Source: Pseudophaeomoniella oleicola (Eukaryota; Ascomycota; Eurotiomycetes; Phaeomoniellales; Phaeomoniellaceae). Taken from it: 64,000 nt of DNA. This document shows, piece by piece, positions 22,564 through 35,266 of this stretch (positions within the stretch are counted from its first letter, which is position 1; every line of letters starts with the position of its first letter). The notes under the pieces were generated by a model that saw only the letters and a program-made list of their open reading frames with translations, was not told the origin of the DNA and made no database searches. Position numbers and translations under genes: made by a program. The stretch lies in assembly GCA_003868215.1 (NCBI GenBank), contig QWDQ01000007.1:558001-622000 (forward strand), given 5' to 3'.

Positions 22564-23802
22564 ATGGATCCCAATACAAATTGGCCGTGGGAGGGAACGA
22601 ATTCGAATATGGCGAGCCAAGTCCAAGGGCAGCCGACCTCACGAGTCCCAAATGCCGAAGCTCCAACGTGGACGAACGGAAGCGCTGCTCGCCGCGCTGG
22701 TACCATTGGCGGTAACCAGGTCGACAACATGTCCCAAACAAACTCCTGGCAAACGAGCCATGCGCCGCTCAATGCTCCAGGATCACGGCCAGGGCTTGAA
22801 CTGCTTCGACAGCAGTCGTTCAATCAGGTACTACCACAGACCTGGAATTCTCAGCAAGGGACAGATCAGCAGATGTGCCAAAACATCTTTTCCACAACTA
22901 CTGCGGCTATGGCTGGGAGTGAAAATATACCACACCCAGCCTTGAATACAGCGTTAATGGATGGGAACCCATTTGGCGCTGAGAGCCAAGATCTGTGGTC
23001 ACATGGACGCTGCATACCACCATCTTCTCATCCGGTTCTTCCAGCCATTGCAGATCCTCCAATATATCCTCAAGGTCTGGACGGATACCCACAAGCTCTG
23101 AACATGGAGTCTGTGCCCAATAGCATGGCTTATACTTATAGCGCTGGCGCATCAGGGCTACCAACCCCGACTCCAACCGAAAACTGTACACATGACATTC
23201 AGTATCTAGGCGCTGCTGCCAATCCACAGGAAAGCAATCCGAATCAGTTCTCTGTTGCAACCAGCCAAGTCGACTATCAATACTTGCCTTATCAGCAGTA
23301 TGCTCAAGTGATCAGTAATGGTTATTTGCCACAGCATCTCCAGATACCCTCCAGTCAACTTGGTGGTCGAATGCCACAATATCCAGGAGATATGGGCGAA
23401 CTAAATGCAGTGAGCTCCTATCCCCATGGGTGGCAGCAAGCACGATACGAGATAGATTTCCTGGCACCTGTCTCGTTCAATCAGTATAACATTCCTCCTC
23501 TATATGCTCAAGGATGCTATACCCCATTCCAGCAGACTCCTCAGGGATCTAATGACGTTACATATTTAGCCAATGGACATCAGGACAATGGCCAACATCT
23601 TTTTCATCAGAACGGCTACACTGCCGTACACCCAGAGACATACCAGCAACAAGCACCAGCCGCGATGGACAACGGATCATTTGCTCTTCCTAATGCGCTG
23701 GAGCTACAAAGGCAAATCTATCAACCCGAGGAAACGACACGACAGGAAGATCAGAAACCCCCCAAGCGGAAAAGCCGAGCTAAGAAAACTCCGAAACGTT
23801 GA
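22564..23802 (+). CDS. Gln/Asn/Pro/Tyr-rich protein of unknown function with basic C-terminus
   Basis: A single open exon gives 412 aa from the first in-frame ATG at 22564; the frame is open back to about 22408 but has no earlier ATG. The body is Gln, Asn, Pro, Ser and Tyr rich, with segments like YQYLPYQQYAQV and HPETYQQQAPAAM. It ends in a strongly basic KPPKRKSRAKKTPKR, which looks like a nuclear-localisation or DNA-contact tail. No folded domain is visible. It resembles activation-domain or prion-like sequence, but this is inference. The neighbour downstream (25.2 kb) is also unknown, Q/P-rich in its N-terminal half, and on the same strand. Confidence 0.65.
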   Translation: MDPNTNWPWEGTNSNMASQVQGQPTSRVPNAEAPTWTNGSAARRAGTIGGNQVDNMSQTNSWQTSHAPLNAPGSRPGLELLRQQSFNQVLPQTWNSQQGTDQQMCQNIFSTTTAAMAGSENIPHPALNTALMDGNPFGAESQDLWSHGRCIPPSSHPVLPAIADPPIYPQGLDGYPQALNMESVPNSMAYTYSAGASGLPTPTPTENCTHDIQYLGAAANPQESNPNQFSVATSQVDYQYLPYQQYAQVISNGYLPQHLQIPSSQLGGRMPQYPGDMGELNAVSSYPHGWQQARYEIDFLAPVSFNQYNIPPLYAQGCYTPFQQTPQGSNDVTYLANGHQDNGQHLFHQNGYTAVHPETYQQQAPAAMDNGSFALPNALELQRQIYQPEETTRQEDQKPPKRKSRAKKTPKR

Positions 23803-25243
23803 TTGCCCTCTGAGAGTCCCGGCTGGATATAGAGGCCGGTACTCGGTCTCAACACTGCATACTGTTTCAAATTTCATCTCAAATTGCGATATATGGTGTG
23901 ACTTTTTTTCTTTTTTCTCCCCCAAAGCCATTAGAAAGGTAGGTAGTCAAAACGCAGGGAACAAAGCGATTCAAGCAAAATTGGGCAGGCAGTGACGCGC
24001 TTTGTTGGGATGGGGGTTTTTTTTTGCTTCTTTGATGTTAGTCCAAGAAGCTTGTCTTTGACGTTTAAAGAATATCCTTGTTTGTATGTTGGTATCATAC
24101 AAAGAGTGCGCGCGGTCTCTGCCTTTGTTGAGGTGGTGATATTTCTTGTTTCCCAGAAGAGGGATTCTCACTCTCTCAGACAGATAGCAAATGCTTTCCC
24201 CTTTGACCTAGAGAGTTTTAGAAATAGCAGTAAGTAGAATATCATTCACCCGATTCGCGATCAATGGGTGCTCTACAGTCGTATACTTATGTACCCTAGT
24301 ATGTATTCAGCGAAGTTTATGTTGTCGGTTGTGTGCACATGTAGTGAACCGATCTCTAGATGAAATTTGCAGATATAAAATCAAATGTCCCGCTCCCCTT
24401 TTACATTCCATACGTACAACGTCAGCTGTAGATGGCCGATGGAGTATGATATCAAACACCCCAACTCAGGGCTCTTGATTCCTCTGAGATCAACGACTAG
24501 ATCCCCTGAATACCAAGTTCTGATGCTCTTGCTACTTCTAGACTTGCGGAAGTGCATACAAAGAAGAATGGATACGATGTACACACGTGGGGAACAAAGC
24601 GCCAGTTCGAGGCAAGTACATGTCTCAGGGGGGAAAGGGTGGGAAACGCGACCCGATGGGCTTCACCATAAGTGGATCGAGGGGACAGGATTCTGGCAAG
24701 AGGAAATCTCGTTGGAAGGCTTTTGAAGTGCTCGGGCAACTCGGAATCGTGGCCGGTCCTTTCTTCGGAACTGAGCATCCGAATCAGGGCCAATGCAATG
24801 AAGATAGTAATCATGATGATATTAGAGGACATGAAATGATGCTTCAAGTAGACGGCTGGTAGTAGTAGGAGTCTAGTTGAGGTTCTGTAATGAGAATATG
24901 AATGCGGTGAAGCTGTCGCGTCTCGTAGAGGGTAAGGCCGTTGTCGCCTTTCGATGACTACGCCCGAGGCCTTTGTCGTTTTGATCCAGCCTCCGGCGTG
25001 CGAGTCCCTTTTAAAGCACACACGTTGAACCTGGGCTTCAACTTTGCAATATCAATTCCCACATCGTTGAAGAAATTGAAACAGCCTTCTCAACTCATTC
25101 TCAGGAGCAACACCATCTTCATCAACCCTTGAACCAAGCTTGTCCGTTCCCGTATCCAGATCTTCATATCCTTGATTGGTAACCAACTTCAGCAGCCCCT
25201 GGAGTCTGATACTTGGTGAAATCTCAGGCGGTACCATTGAGCC
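23803..25243. other. Intergenic region, no gene supported
   Basis: Contains the 3' flank of the Q-rich gene. The 174-codon frame on the minus strand at 24497-25021 has mixed composition and no resemblance to a family. Confidence 0.45.
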
Positions 25244-27181
25244 ATGTCTTATCCACAACGATTCCCTGCGCAACCATCCGTCCCCTCCATGAATGAGGGA
25301 GAACAGTTATACGTTAACATGCAGATGGTAAACTTCCCCCTCCCTGTCTAGGTCTGCAACCCACTAACGTGTTGATAGGTTCAGATCGTGCCGACTTACC
25401 CTCGAGATCGCGACGGCTATTTTATCTCCCAAGGATGGGTAACCAACCAACCGCCAGTATCTCAACAGACTCCTGTAAGTACCCCTGACATCATACGAAG
25501 GCTCTGTCAGCTGACAGATCTCGAGGTCCCCGGCAAGCGAAAGCGAAGACAGTTCACCAACAATAACGACAATGCTGAGGATCATGCCAGTGACCAAAAG
25601 AGGCAGCGACAGTCACCATGTGTCAGTCCCCTTAGCTACCAAGGGGTGGCATCCCATGTTACTCCTGTCAGTGGCTCCGCACCGACAGTGGGACCATTCC
25701 AATTATATCCTGCGACCACAATCAGTCAAGCTCCCTTCCAAAGCCCAGATCTTAGGCCAGAACCCTCGTCAACCAATCAAGCATTGACGAGCTCACCGGG
25801 AGGGGGCTTAACAAATGATACGAGGGCCTTGAAGGATATATTCGGCACGGAACAATTCTCCCCGAGCGACGACGACCAAGACATAGTCGACGGCATGGAC
25901 CTTGCGGAAATTTGCAGAAGGTATCCCAACCATCTTCAAGGACGGGTGCTTCAGCGATTTGTCAATGCAGGGTGGAGTGCAAAAGATGTGCAAAAACACA
26001 TCACTCCAAGGGCAAACCTCGAACGCCTTGTGAAGAGCGGGAAGACGGAGATCCTCCAACCATGGAGCGTGTTCCAGCAGAGAATGTCGAAGCTGGACCC
26101 TGTGCGCTTACAGCACACCCAACGGGTCGAGAAGGCGAGGAAGAATGGTGACCGGTCCAAAATGGGATCAAAGGGTACAAGGGTCAAAACGACCAGAATA
26201 CAAGGCATGAAGTTCGCCGGTCATGTTGGGCCATTGAGACGCAGCGAACTGAAGGCACAGCTCGAAAAAGATGGCGTACAAGTAGATGTCCCAACACCCT
26301 CGTCAGCGGCATCCACAGCCAAAAGCCAGGCACAGACGCCTTTTGGAACGAACACTTCCCCTTCCCCTGCCGCCGCGCACTCAACTGCAGTCACGACGCC
26401 CGCTGACGCCGACCTCGAGAACCCGTCGTCGCATATTCAACCCGCTCCATTCGCTCAGCACATTCAGTATGGACCCTTCATTGCGCCTAGCTACCAAGTC
26501 GATATGACGCAAGCAAACTTCGCAAGCCAGTCGGAGACATTCCAAGGTGCCTTTGCTGAAAATAATAGATACTTGGTGAATCCGCATGTCTGGTCGTGGG
26601 AGCTCACAAGCCCCACCACCTACGACGATGGGACCGTGGGTGAAGATTGGCAGGGCCAGACAACACCATGGGATACCGTCGACACCAACAGCCCAGCCAT
26701 GTATAACACCACCGCTGAAGCCGGTCTAGCTGGCGACCAACTGGCGAATGGTTTCGAGACCAACGCGGCCGTTGAGGATCTCTACACCGAAACAGAGGCT
26801 GTCGATGTCGTGACTCCAGTGTTGAGGGACATCGAGGGAAATGTTCGCCGTGCACTAGAACATCTGCGGCACGCTATGTCGATGAAAGCGCTCCAGTTTT
26901 ATCCTGCTGCACATGACAGAGCAGTCCAAGAAGGCGTTGAAATTCAAATGAGCAAATATCTGACCGAATGGAGGGACAGCTGCCCGTTCAGGGTATCTCA
27001 GGGTATGCCCATGGCCGACGATCTGCTGATCGACGATCTGCTGAATGTCATTTTTGGTGCTCTTGAGACAGAGGTTTTTGCTGAGCTCGTCGAACTGGGC
27101 ATTACGCAGACAGTGATCGATGAAGAGGTCTGCCGAAGAATGTGTAAGCACTTGGAAGAGTTAACAAGATCTTACGTCTGA
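25244..27181 (+). CDS. Protein of unknown function with basic nuclear-type motifs
   Basis: Two exons (25244-25327, 25379-27181) join at phase 0 across a 51-nt intron (GTAAAC donor, ACTAAC branch, GATAG acceptor), giving 628 aa. The N-terminal half is Pro/Gln/Ser rich with two basic clusters, PGKRKRRQF and DQKRQRQ, that look like nuclear-localisation signals. A more ordered block follows at about residues 200-310 (DLAEICRRYPNHLQGRVLQR, GWSAKDVQKHI, RIQGMKFAGHVGPLRR), rich in Arg/Lys. The last ~100 residues look helical (RRALEHLRHAMSMKALQF, VIDEEVCRRMCKHLEELT). I do not recognise a domain. A possible extra short intron near 25473 (GTAAGT in frame) would remove few residues. Confidence 0.7.
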
Positions 27182-27745
27182 GCCGCCTGTATTCTTGGCG
27201 AGATCGTTGTGAAGCTGGGAGACAGGGGTCATCCACCTGTCGGAAAACATGCGATAATTCCTGATATGCGGAACTTTTCTTTCACCTCCCTTTGTGCTTT
27301 CCTTGTTTGTTGGTCGGCAACAATCGGTGCAGGACATGATTCGATGGTCAGTCAAGTAATGGAAACATGTCACGATGTCGTACAGATCACGGTTTTGGCT
27401 TTGGTGTCTTCTCATGAATGTTTTGATGGGTCCGCGAACGGATGTATGTACGCTATGAAGAGCAGTATCAATGAACGAAGAATAGATGTTACATATCCTC
27501 TGCGATTCTATTCCTGTGACAATGTTGATTGATATTGATATCTATTTCCCCATGATCACGGCATGCCGTCTACCCATCCTTGCTGTTAGCGAATCCTGGA
27601 AGCCATGCTGTGAATTCTCCTAGCGTTTGTCTCCTAGTGCATGGATAGCCTAGTCACTTCGGCCACCTCTATTCTCTTCTGCTTTCTAGTGGCATATATC
27701 GATACCTGCAGACTAGCTCCCATATCCTACACTGAGAAGGGTATC
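27182..27745. other. Convergent 3' flanks, no gene seen
   Basis: Lies between the 3' ends of the unknown + strand gene and the minus-strand phosphatase gene; should hold both 3' UTRs. Confidence 0.5.
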
Positions 27746-28899
27746 TCAACCGGCACGTGGAACTTCTTCAGTAGGCTCATTGCTAGTCTCCTCTCCTTGA
27801 TGCTTCTGTATCTCCTCAGCTTTCTGTTCGCCTTCAGGTGGAAAATCTCTGAGCACGATCCCAGCGTGACCCTTCTCACTACGGCCCATTCCTCCTCCGT
27901 TTGCTGCCGTCAGCTCCCATTCAACAAGCTGCGGTACACCTGAAGGAGACAAGGTTTCGGCAAAATCAAAGACTCTGTAATCTGCGTTGAAGTACCTTTG
28001 GGGAAGAGTGGGTGGTCAGTATCAAAGGGCTCGGAGCTGAAGGGCTGTAGGCACCAACCTTGTCTGGCTTATTGCCGTCCTCAAGAAACCTGAGTGACTT
28101 ACCACAGCTATGACTTTCTCATCCCGATTGTACAGATTCCGGAGGCAAGCTACTCCACGAGCGACAACTGCACTTTTGGTGAACGCATATGGAGTGCGTG
28201 CCACTTTCGACGGATAGATTGGGTCAAGATGTGAGAAATCAATGCTTGGGAATAATGTAGAGAGTTCTGTGACACTGCTTCCTGTATCGCACGGTTTGTC
28301 GGAGTTCTCTGTTTCGAACGAATTAGTCTCCTCACTTTGGTATTATCAAGTCCTCCTCAGTCGAGATAGTATAGGGAGCCACTGTTAGCTCTCATCAAAC
28401 TGATGTCAACGTAGACCAGTGCAGCAAACATTCCAAAGTTTACTGTGTATTCATCCCGTCTGACATCGGAAATTTACCACAAACGATCCCAGCTCTGTCA
28501 ATGATTGTGGAGCAGTTGCGGTTTGAATCATATCAACCCGGATGGTGGTCGAAGTAGTAAGAGGGAGCGATAGTGGCTTACCTTGCCATAACGCATCAGG
28601 TTCGACTTTGATACCTCGTTGCACGAGCCAGTTTAGCCCAATAAGTGTTGTTTCGATCGTGCGGATGAAAGGGCTGGTGATGATTGCATCGACCTGATCT
28701 GCGATTGGCAAATTCTGCCGGAGATGTTCTTCTAGGTCACTGCATTGCCAACGACCACGATCAGTCAGGGGCGGGTCATGGAGGCTATGGTTCTGTAGAC
28801 TGATGTTAATGACGTTTCCATTCAAATCGGGAGTGCAAACTTATGAGTGGCATTGTGATATGCCTCACCATGTCGGATGAGTATTACTGTTGGAGCCAT
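27746..28899 (-). CDS. Histidine phosphatase superfamily protein (phosphoglycerate-mutase-like)
   Basis: Four exons (28899-28841, 28799-28582, 28308-28059, 27995-27746) close in frame to 258 aa. The catalytic phospho-His lies in LIRHGEAYHN (RHG at residues 9-11). The second active-site His is in VVSHSGFLR. The conserved DPPLTDRGRWQ and ITSPFIRTIET segments sit between them. WQENSDKPCDTGSS and the late YFNADYRVFDFAE are typical of the small fungal Pmu1-like branch. The C-terminus is a charged, probably flexible tail. Introns are 41, 273 and 63 nt; the second is long for this window. The first junction (GTTTGC donor) is the least certain. The substrate is unknown: members of this branch are phosphatases rather than true glycolytic mutases. 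Confidence 0.88.
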
Positions 28900-31238
28900 C
28901 TTGGCTGGAGGCTGTCAGATCTTCGGTTTCAGACGGAAGACGACCTCTACAGCACTATATCAGTAAGTAATATTCCTGTGGATATGTTCAGGCTCGTCTG
29001 GCCGTAGAGTAGGCGTTGATTGCATGCTCTTGTTGGCTATGAGCTGTCACGACTTTGTATCAATCCACAGACTTATGGATCTGAAAAATATTCCGGATGC
29101 AGGTGCCCGAAGAATCAACAAACGCATTGGGATTTTCTTTTGAACGAAACAAACTGCGTCTCCGTTGAGAGCATTATTGAGCAAAATCAAATCTCCAAAG
29201 CTTTTTCTCGTGTATAGTACCCTATTACCATCTGCAATGAAGAGGCGAGATCTTTGCGTTAGACGGTAGTAGTCTGTAGACGTATTTGCTAGGCATCTAT
29301 ATCCTACATAAGGCATGTACATACATAGTACATAACGTAGGTACGTATATACCAGGTATATAGGTAGGTAGACTTTGACTTTGTCATCCGGCGATTTATA
29401 TGCTACACTGCAGCATATTGTATCTAGGAGATGTGGCATCATCGGCGCATACCTGTATAGATACTGTGTGTACTAATATATAATGGTGGGTAAGCAGAGG
29501 AGTCCCTTGAATCACGGGATTATATACTCTACATTGATCAAGGGGAGAGCAAGCAAGGCTACCAATGTAGCTTTACCTTGGATGTCGTTGAAAAAGCCCG
29601 AATGAAGCAAATCTGCAGGCCCTCGGTAACAATGAAGCGCCATACATGGCTTACCTGTCATAGTACACAGCTTCCAACCCTCTATGCACTGGACCTGCCC
29701 TGTGGTCTATCGACGCAACTCCGAATGATAAGCGGTGAACCAGCGAGGCTATGAAAAAAGTGTTGTTGCGAACTCAGGAACCAATATATGGTCAGTACGG
29801 TCCCAGTCTCGCTCACTGACTTTGTCATTTGGCTACGTGCCATTGGTACTACCCATTTGAAATACAAGGCGATGTTGAGACTTCCGCTGTACATCTCGTT
29901 GAGACTATAAGGGTCAGGCGCTAGATTTTCACCTCGTACCCTTCACTCGCAAACAGTAATAATGCTTGTTAGCAATGACTTACTACGAATACCGACCTTA
30001 TGAGCCCTGGGTTTCATGCAAGAGTGGTTCAAGTTTTGTCAGGCTCATTTCCCGAAACAATCGTAGTGGAGGAGAACCAATGTTTCGAGCTCGTCTCAGA
30101 ATCCAATCCAGCTCCAATTTTCCTGTCGGGATTGATCCTGAGGCGCGCGGCCCTCAAGAGACAGAGAAAGAAGCATATCATCGGTTGAGAGATTGCTATT
30201 ATTCTAGATCTCAGACAGAAGTGCCAACGAGGAGCCCCGTACGATTCAGATCTTCATATGCTGTGCATATTGACAGGTCAACTTTCATTCAGACACGCCC
30301 CAAGAATGTTGCTCTTATGGGGTTCGTCCATCAAATATTACTACCTCTGTAGTACGTCCTCCGTACACCTAGACCCAGTCGCGCGAGTCCTACAACACAG
30401 AAAGCAATCTCTTGGATCCTTTCCAATCCCGAATTTGCTCGCTGGCCCACTGAGAGTGTGGTATTGTACTGTAATTACAGTGGAATTGGAGAAAGCATTG
30501 GCCCAGCCCTGATCTAACTTACCTAACCAACGAGTCAACCCTTTTGCATAGCTTTCTCCCTTGAAAGCTGAGTGGCCGCTCTGGAATTAACGTAATTTAC
30601 AGCTACCGTAACGACTTTACGTCGGAATCTCAGTTGTCCAGCGGTGGTATAGTGCGCTCTGGAGCGGACCCCCCCAAGGGTTGAACGACTAACTGTAATC
30701 ACCTAACTGTACCACGATAACTGCTGCTGTTGTATCTCACCGACGGCGATCCCATTTCCAGCTCCTATCTAATTCGCATCTGCAATCTTGAAATTTTGTC
30801 GTCGCATTTCACGAATGATTCAGATTGAATTCGCAGGGCTGTCCTATCCTTTATCTTGAATACCTGCATAGGGAAAACGAGCTGTCTAGGATTGTGTACC
30901 ATTATCTGTCACACACGGAGGACGTCGGGCACCACATATCGTCAGTCATCGAATGTTCAACACAGCTAGTAGACACCCTGTGAACTAACAGTCATGTAGC
31001 CCGCCTCCGACCTCTCATCAACTTTCCAAGCGCTGATCAGACGTACATCTTTTACCGCCTCTGCAACAGCAAACGTTGCGACTTGAACATTACACAACAC
31101 CGGTAGTAGGAAAGGCCAATCTCGCGTGGTCGGCACGGAATATCGAAGAGGAAGACGTTGAACTAAGCGAAGCATCGGCGTGGATTTGGTCAGGCGCTGA
31201 GATATTTGGAAGACAGCCTCCTGGTTGAGATCTTGAAG
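28900..31238. other. Intergenic region, no gene supported
   Basis: About 2.3 kb between divergent genes (phosphatase - and CDC42 +). It contains TAGGTAGG motifs near 29.36 kb. The open frames, including 29966-30352, show no family resemblance. The last few hundred bases should be the CDC42 promoter and leader. Confidence 0.45.
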
Positions 31239-32130
<892 letters not shown>

Positions 32131-32839
32131 GGCAGTGTGCTGCTTTTGAATTGGCTATGCGATATGCAAATTTCTTGAAGCGCTCATCGAGTAGCATGAT
32201 GCAGGAAGTTTTCTTGGACATTGTTAACTTCAGCCTGGAATCTATTTGGGTCGATGTACGGACTTGTTTGCAAACAACCGTGAGCTTATGATGGGCACTT
32301 CTGAGAAGGCTTCGGGCAGTCTGTAGATTCTGGAGACAGATGGTTTCCTGGGGTTCAGTACCTCTTCGTTTCAAGTGTTTCCCCCTGTTTTTTTCTGCGA
32401 GCAGTAGGCGATATGGCGTACGAGGCGTTCACAACATTTTACTGCGAAACCAGCGAGCAGTCCTGAGAACACAAGACTCCGAGATTGCAAATGACAATCA
32501 GAGTCACTACTAAGCAAGCTCAAACATGATTTACCTACTGACTATGAGGGCTTTCATTGGTGCCTATTTACTCACTCCCGATCACAGGAGTTTTCCGGCT
32601 TCTACGTAGTGTCTATTGTGACCGTATCCTACCAATGCCAACTGTTGTAACGATCGAAGGTTCTCTCCAACCCACAAAGCGAGTTGCCCGCAAACAATGG
32701 AAAGTTAACTGCCCCGCACACGTAGCTGAGAGGTGCCCGCTGCACACGACATTTCTTGTTCCTGAAACTGAAAATCAGAATCTATTACCCCTCCTGAGTT
32801 GTACTGGTCCTTCTTCGACGAGGGTATCAAATCGCAACA
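32131..32839. other. Intergenic region between two tandem genes
   Basis: Holds the 3' flank of CDC42 and the promoter of the EBP1 homologue; nothing else recognised. Confidence 0.5.
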
Positions 32840-34393
32840 ATGGCCGAAGCTGCAGAAATCGGTGAGTACTATTGACTTCGCCCTTCGAAACTGCCCAAGT
32901 CTTGGTGCTGCGCTCAACCCCCTCCATCGTATTTGCCTTTGGTGGGACTCGACATTGAGTGCTCCCTTCGAAGAGACTGTGGCTGACTGGTACATAGATT
33001 ACTCCCTCAACAACCCAGACACGCTCACCAAGTACAAGACAGCTGCGCAGATCTCGCACAAAGTTCTAGAGACGGTTTCAGGTATGGCATTGGCCTGAGA
33101 AGGTCATCGTAGCTGCGGATTCATTCTAATCTAATATCACATAGGATGGGCTGTCGAGGGAGCAAAGATCATTGAACTCTGCGAAAGGGGTGACAAGCTC
33201 TTGGAAGAGGAGGTTGCAAAGGTTTACAAGGGGAAGAAAATAGCCAAAGGTCGGTGGTTTTTGATGTTAAAGTATGAAAGCAAGCGCTTACGAACCCATC
33301 AGGCATATCCCACCCCACCACAGTCTCCCCGAGCTCGCACGTTACACCATACACTCCTTTGGTCTCGGACGCAGAAGAAGCGGTCACGGCCTTAAAAGCT
33401 GGAGAACCCGTTAAGATCCAGCTGGGTGCGCAAATTGACGGTTTCGGTGCAATCGTTTGCGACACCGTTGTTGTCGGCGCCGACAAGACTGAGCTTTCGT
33501 CACGACAGGCTGATCTTCTATTGGCAACTTATTATGCTAATGAGCTTTTACTTCGCCTCCTCGTCCCACCGGGGCTGTTGGCAACTGGGACCGACGAAGA
33601 GAAGAAGAAAGCCGCTGCTGAAAAGCCAGCATCACAATCCAAGATCAACAGCCTATTGGAAAAGGTTGCAAAGAGCTACGATGTGAACCTTGTTCAGAAC
33701 ACTACCTGCTGGCTATTCGAGCGTAACGAGATTGAGGGCAAGAAGAAGATCATTTTGGCCCCCACTGAAGGCATGAAATCTGAAGGCTCTGCTGAAGTTG
33801 GCGATGTATGGGGTATCGAGGTGGGCATGTCTCTCGGATCTGGCAAAGTGAAGGATTTGGATAAGAGAGCCACATTGCACCGTCGTACGACGGTCACATA
33901 TGGTCTGAAACGTCCTAGCTCGCGTCAGACGTTGTCTGAAATTGTCAAGAAGTTTGGTACTTTCCCCTTCAGTCTTCGACAATTGGAAGATGAACGGGCC
34001 GGTAAGGTCGGTGTTGTTGAATGTGTTCGAGGAAATGTTCTGCGAGAATACAAGCCAGCTGCAGATGCTGATGGGGCTCCTGTGGCAAGACTTCTGACAA
34101 CAATTGGTAAGTGGTAGACTCCGGCCGCCGCTTTAAATGACACACACGATATAACTGACATTGTACAAGCCATTACTAAGAACGGCGTGACGAAATTGGC
34201 GGCGCCTCCCACTCCTGATCTGTCCAAGTTGAAGACCGATAACAAGATCACAGATGAGGAAGTTCTCAAAATTCTCGAGAAGCCCCTTTCCAGATCCACT
34301 GGCACAAAGAGCAAGAACAAGAAGAAGAAGAAGAAGCCGGCTAAGAAGGCCACTGACGACGACGATGATGATGAATCCAGTGATGAGGAATAA
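32840..34393 (+). CDS. PA2G4/EBP1 homologue (methionine-aminopeptidase-fold, non-catalytic)
   Basis: Five exons (32840-32861, 32998-33081, 33145-33249, 33303-34106, 34170-34393) close in frame to 412 aa. The family (human PA2G4/EBP1, S. pombe curved-DNA-binding protein) binds the 60S subunit near the exit tunnel and takes part in ribosome biogenesis. Signature segments: DYSLNNPDTLTKYKTAAQI, WAVEGAKIIELCERGD, then GISHPTTVSPSSHVTPYTPL, GAQIDGFGAIVCDTVVVG and LLEKVAKSYDVNLVQN. The C-terminal tail is a run of Lys (KKKKKKPAKK) followed by an acidic DDDDDDESSDEE, typical of a nucleolar or rRNA-contact tail. The first exon codes only seven residues plus one base, easy to miss. All splice junctions use GT..AG. 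Confidence 0.96.
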
Positions 34394-35266
34394 ATAGGTT
34401 TACCCTCTCCGCTTCCTGAGGTTTCACGTCGATGCATTGTCAAATCTTGAACGTGTCGCCAGTACTTACGAACCTATTCGGCAGAGGGACTAGGAGACGT
34501 TGCAATGGCCATGTCACCATGCGGTTCAGGTGCTGCTTTTCAAATCTCCCCGTATAATTTGGCATTTGCAGAATGGCGGGTTTGAGGATCATCTTCTCAC
34601 AGTTGCCAGGATCAGGAACATAAAAAAAGGATGTAGCCCCTCGGTCAGAGAACCGCTTATTGGTCAGACACAAGGGCGAAATGAAAATTCAATAAGCCAG
34701 GCTCCCACCGTAAGCAGTCGTTTTCCCCTGTGTAACAATATTTTGATATTCGCGACATCGGGACCGCATGCACTCTGATTGTTGTAGTGCGACTTGTTCT
34801 GCAGGAGTCCTTTCCTCCCTGAGCAGGGGTAGCGTACTACGGAGAATACTTTCATATGGCGAGTAAATTATAGTCACCATCAGAGACACCAATCGCTGAA
34901 AAAGTGACATGAATAATTGAGAGAGAACTAGTTCTAGATATCTAAGAATGAGACGGCCTTTATGGATTTGAGGTATTATAGCATGTGATGGAGATGTGCT
35001 GAGTGGACGTGGTCATACGCTGGATGGCTAAGATCTCCCCAATCCCCTTAACCCAAATAGTGCGAACTTCCTTTTCCTTTCTTTCCCATCTCAAGAATCC
35101 GACAATACACGCGACAACTCGCCACTTGCTCAACCCCACGCCCTCTTAAAACTGTCTGAACATCTGGATCACGCTGGGTAATGTCTTAATATCTATTTGC
35201 CATGGCGTCCCTGAGACTAACGTCACACAGAACCTTGCAGCCTCCATCCGGAGGGCGCGGCCCAGA
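34394..35266. other. Intergenic region, no gene seen
   Basis: 3' flank of the EBP1 homologue and promoter/leader of the PHD-finger gene. GGTAAT..CACACAG at about 35178-35230 could be a leader intron. Confidence 0.45.

Noticed and set aside
24497-25021. 174-codon minus-strand frame
   Set aside because: Composition is mixed, there is no ATG at its upstream end, and no motif is seen.
30600-30700. TGGTATAGTG string resembling a tRNA A box
   Set aside because: No B box at the right distance and no acceptor or anticodon stem can be formed.
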